A stretch of DNA of 6,710 nucleotides from Anaerolineae bacterium (GTDB taxonomy: Bacteria > Chloroflexota > Anaerolineae > 4572-78 > J111): assembly GCA_020433835.1 (NCBI GenBank), contig JAGRBY010000398.1:1-6710 (forward strand), written 5' to 3'. The position numbers and the translations under genes were made by a program. The notes beneath the pieces are model-generated. The model ran no database searches. It saw nothing but the letters and a program-made list of their open reading frames with translations, and was not told where the DNA came from. This document shows, piece by piece, positions 4,655-6,710 of this stretch (position 1 is the first letter of the stretch; each line of letters starts with the position of its first letter).

Positions 4655-5659
4655 ATGGATATCACGCATGAAAAGCTGTTGTGGATGTATAAAACAATGC
4701 GCTCGATCCGCGCGTTTGAGGATCAACTCCACACTGACTTTGCCGGCGGTAAAATTCCGGGCTTTGTGCATCTGTACGCCGGTGAAGAGGCTGTGGCGAC
4801 CGGCGTGTGCGCTAGCCTGACTGATGATGATTTCATCACCAGTACCCACCGCGGCCACGGCCACTGCATCGCCAAGGGTGTCGATATCAAAGAGATGATG
4901 GCCGAAATCCACGGCAAGGCCACCGGAGCCTGTAAAGGCAAGGGCGGCTCGATGCATATCGCCGATGTTAATAAGGGGATGCTCGGTGCGAACGGCATTG
5001 TGGGCGGTGGCCCGCCGTTGGCCTGCGGGGCCGGTCTTTCGGCCAAATTGAAGGGCACCGATCAAGTCACCGTCTGCTTTTTTGGCGATGGCGCATCGAA
5101 CCAGGGCACCACGATGGAAGGGCTGAACTTAGCCGGAGTTTGGAAGCTGCCGGTTGTTTTTGTCTGCGAGAACAACGGTTACGCCGAAACGACGTCGCCT
5201 CAATATTCGGTCTCCGGTCAAGACATCGCCGCCCGCGCTCGCGGCTTTGGCATGCCCAGTGTGACGGTCGATGGGTTGGATGTCTTCGCCATCCACGAAG
5301 CTGTTCGGGAAGCCGTGAGCCGGGCCAGACGGGGCGACGGGCCAACATTCATCGAAGCGCAGACCTATCGCTATTACGGCCACTTTGAAGGCGACAGCAT
5401 TAAGTATCGCGATAAGGATGAGGAAGAACAGTACCGTTCGCGCGACTGCCTGCAGCGCTTCCGCACTATTGTGCTTGAGCAAGGGCTGCTGGAAGAGGAC
5501 GAATTAAGTGCGATTGATGCCGAGGTAAAAAAGGCTATCGCCGAGGCCGTCGCGTTTGCCGACGAAAGTCCGCTGCCGAACACAAAAGATATTTTAAGCG
5601 ATGTGTATGTCAATTTCCCTGAAAAAGATCTGTGGCCCTTCCAAGCGGTGCCCGCGTAA
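4655..5659 (+). CDS. acoA: Acetoin dehydrogenase E1 component, alpha subunit (AcoA-like)
   Basis: This 334-residue protein is the thiamine-diphosphate-binding alpha chain of a 2-oxo-acid-dehydrogenase-type E1. With AcoB it would cleave acetoin, releasing acetaldehyde and passing the acetyl unit to lipoyl E2. Visible motifs: HRGHGH at 65-70, GKGGSMH loop with H101, the thiamine-diphosphate/magnesium motif GDGASNQG (144-151) ending at ENN (172-174), and YRYYGHFEGD (238-247). HFEGD in place of the HSMSD loop of pyruvate dehydrogenases points to the acetoin subfamily. Length matches AcoA (about 330). The ATG is preceded by AAAGGAG at 8 nt. acoB follows after 15 bp, so the two are translated from one message. 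A pyruvate or branched-chain E1 is the alternative, made less likely by the HFEGD loop and the butanediol-dehydrogenase neighbour. Confidence 0.87.
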   Translation: MDITHEKLLWMYKTMRSIRAFEDQLHTDFAGGKIPGFVHLYAGEEAVATGVCASLTDDDFITSTHRGHGHCIAKGVDIKEMMAEIHGKATGACKGKGGSMHIADVNKGMLGANGIVGGGPPLACGAGLSAKLKGTDQVTVCFFGDGASNQGTTMEGLNLAGVWKLPVVFVCENNGYAETTSPQYSVSGQDIAARARGFGMPSVTVDGLDVFAIHEAVREAVSRARRGDGPTFIEAQTYRYYGHFEGDSIKYRDKDEEEQYRSRDCLQRFRTIVLEQGLLEEDELSAIDAEVKKAIAEAVAFADESPLPNTKDILSDVYVNFPEKDLWPFQAVPA

Positions 5660-5674
5660 TTAAGGAGATAAACG

Positions 5675-6700
5675 ATGACAGAGAGAATAATAAGTTACCG
5701 TGAAGCAATTAACGAGGCCCTTCGCCAGGAGATGGCCCGTGATAAGACGGTTTTCTTGATGGGTGAGGACGTAACCGGCGCATCCCACAGCGAAGAACCT
5801 GACCATCTCGATGCCTGGGGTGGTGTGTTAGGTGTCACCAAGGGCCTGGTTCATGAATTTGGCCGTGAGCGCATCCGCGATACGCCCATCACCGAATCGG
5901 GCTTTATGGGGGCCGGTGTCGGCGCAGCAGCGACCGGGTTGCGCCCGGTGGTTGAGTTGATGTTTATTGGCTTTATGGGCGTCTGCCTGGATCAGGTCGT
6001 TAACCAGGCCGCCAAGATGCGCTATATGTTCGGCGGTAAGGCCAAAATCCCGCTGACCGTGCGCACGATGATTGGGGCCGGCTTCCGCGCTGCGGCGCAG
6101 CATTCCGACTCGATCTATTCGACCTTTGTTCACTTTCCCGGCTTAAAAGTGGTGGCTCCCTCCAACCCGGCTGACGCCAAAGGGCTTTTAGCTGCCGCTA
6201 TTCGCGATGATGACCCGGTTATCTTCTGCGAAAACAAAATTCTGTACGACACCAAAGGACCGGTGCCGGAAGGCGAATATATTATTCCCCTGGGCAAAGC
6301 TGACATCAAGCGCGAAGGAACGGACGTGACGATTGTCGCCATCTCGAATATGGTCAACGTGGCGCTGAAGGCCGCTGAGCAGATGGCGAACCGCAACGGC
6401 GACTCGATCAGCGCCGAGGTTATCGACCTGCGCAGCTTATCGCCCTTGGATGAAGACACCGTTTTGGAGTCGATCAAGAAAACGGGCCGGCTGGTTGTGG
6501 TCGATGAGGATAATCCGCGCTGTAGTGTGGCTACCGATATTGCCGCTTTGGCTGCGACCCAGGCCATCGAATACCTGAGCGGCCCGGTTCGATTGGTGAC
6601 CGCACCCCATACGCCGGTTCCGTTCAGCCCGGCTCTGGAAGATTTCTACGTGCCTACACCGCCCAGGGTGATACAGGCCGTAAGAGAAACCATGATGTAG
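5675..6700 (+). CDS. acoB: Acetoin dehydrogenase E1 component, beta subunit (AcoB-like)
   Basis: This 341-residue protein is the beta chain of the alpha2-beta2 E1 enzyme. Residues 5-180 are the transketolase-type pyrimidine-binding domain, with GEDV (30-33), the thiamine-activating glutamate E74 in PITESGFMG, and H143 in AAQHSDS at the active site. Residues 200-335 are the transketolase C-terminal domain (DLRSLSPLDEDT at 251-262; VVVDEDNP). The APHTPVPFSPALEDFYVPT tail (310-328) is characteristic of acetoin and pyruvate E1 beta chains. Length is normal and no catalytic residue is missing. The ATG has AAGGAG at 7 nt, within a block (AAGGAGATAAA) identical to that of the dehydrogenase gene. Only 10 bp remain after the stop and contain no terminator, so genes for E2 (acoC-like) and E3 may follow. 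Substrate assignment rests on the neighbours and on AcoA. Confidence 0.88.
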   Translation: MTERIISYREAINEALRQEMARDKTVFLMGEDVTGASHSEEPDHLDAWGGVLGVTKGLVHEFGRERIRDTPITESGFMGAGVGAAATGLRPVVELMFIGFMGVCLDQVVNQAAKMRYMFGGKAKIPLTVRTMIGAGFRAAAQHSDSIYSTFVHFPGLKVVAPSNPADAKGLLAAAIRDDDPVIFCENKILYDTKGPVPEGEYIIPLGKADIKREGTDVTIVAISNMVNVALKAAEQMANRNGDSISAEVIDLRSLSPLDEDTVLESIKKTGRLVVVDEDNPRCSVATDIAALAATQAIEYLSGPVRLVTAPHTPVPFSPALEDFYVPTPPRVIQAVRETMM

Positions 6701-6710
6701 CAAACAACAA

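Noticed and set aside
4631..5065. Minus-strand frame opposite acoA, and similar ones opposite acoB
   Set aside because: Shadows of strongly conserved E1 genes; no ribosome sites or motifs.

Overview
The window looks like part of a 2,3-butanediol/acetoin catabolism locus with its own two-component regulator. Two gene blocks diverge from a 975-bp intergenic region. The minus-strand block (124-2259) encodes a cytoplasmic PocR-domain histidine kinase followed by an AraC-type (YesN-like) response regulator. The plus-strand block (3235-6700) encodes a zinc-dependent butanediol-dehydrogenase-like enzyme and then the E1 alpha and E1 beta subunits of a thiamine-diphosphate 2-oxo-acid/acetoin dehydrogenase. 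The last gene ends 10 bp before the window edge with no visible terminator, so the E2 and E3 subunits may lie just beyond.

Organism: a bacterium, most likely a member of the Chloroflexota (Anaerolineae/Caldilineae-like). This is an inference from the moderate GC content, long intergenic regions and three kinds of simple intergenic repeat: GGAGATT heptads, a CCCTCACCCC/GGGGTGAGGG palindromic element, and GGCTAA/GGCTGA hexamers. No rRNA or marker gene confirms it.

Layout: 1-60 is probably the start of another minus-strand reading frame. 61-147 is a repeat array that supplies the end and stop codon of the response-regulator gene and then GGAG every 7 bp up to the next ATG. 124-984 is the response regulator and 1030-2259 the kinase. 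2390-2523 holds two back-to-back sigma-70-type promoters with repeated GATTTGT boxes between them. 2523-3234 is a long, apparently non-coding leader with several inverted repeats, a duplicated 50-bp segment and, directly before the ribosome binding site, a branched palindromic element with a G-quadruplex motif. 3235-4314 is the dehydrogenase. 4315-4654 contains an orphan perfect Shine-Dalgarno sequence, a hexamer-repeat hairpin and a small dyad. 4655-5659 and 5675-6700 are acoA-like and acoB-like.

Working model (inference): the PocR domain senses a small C4 alcohol or ketone and the kinase phosphorylates the response regulator. The regulator then binds the GATTTGT boxes and activates the divergent operon. 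The dehydrogenase converts 2,3-butanediol to acetoin with NAD+, and the AcoAB-type E1 starts thiamine-dependent cleavage of acetoin to acetaldehyde and acetyl-CoA. No AcoR/sigma-54 system, the classical acetoin regulator, is visible, so the sensor pairing is the most novel aspect.
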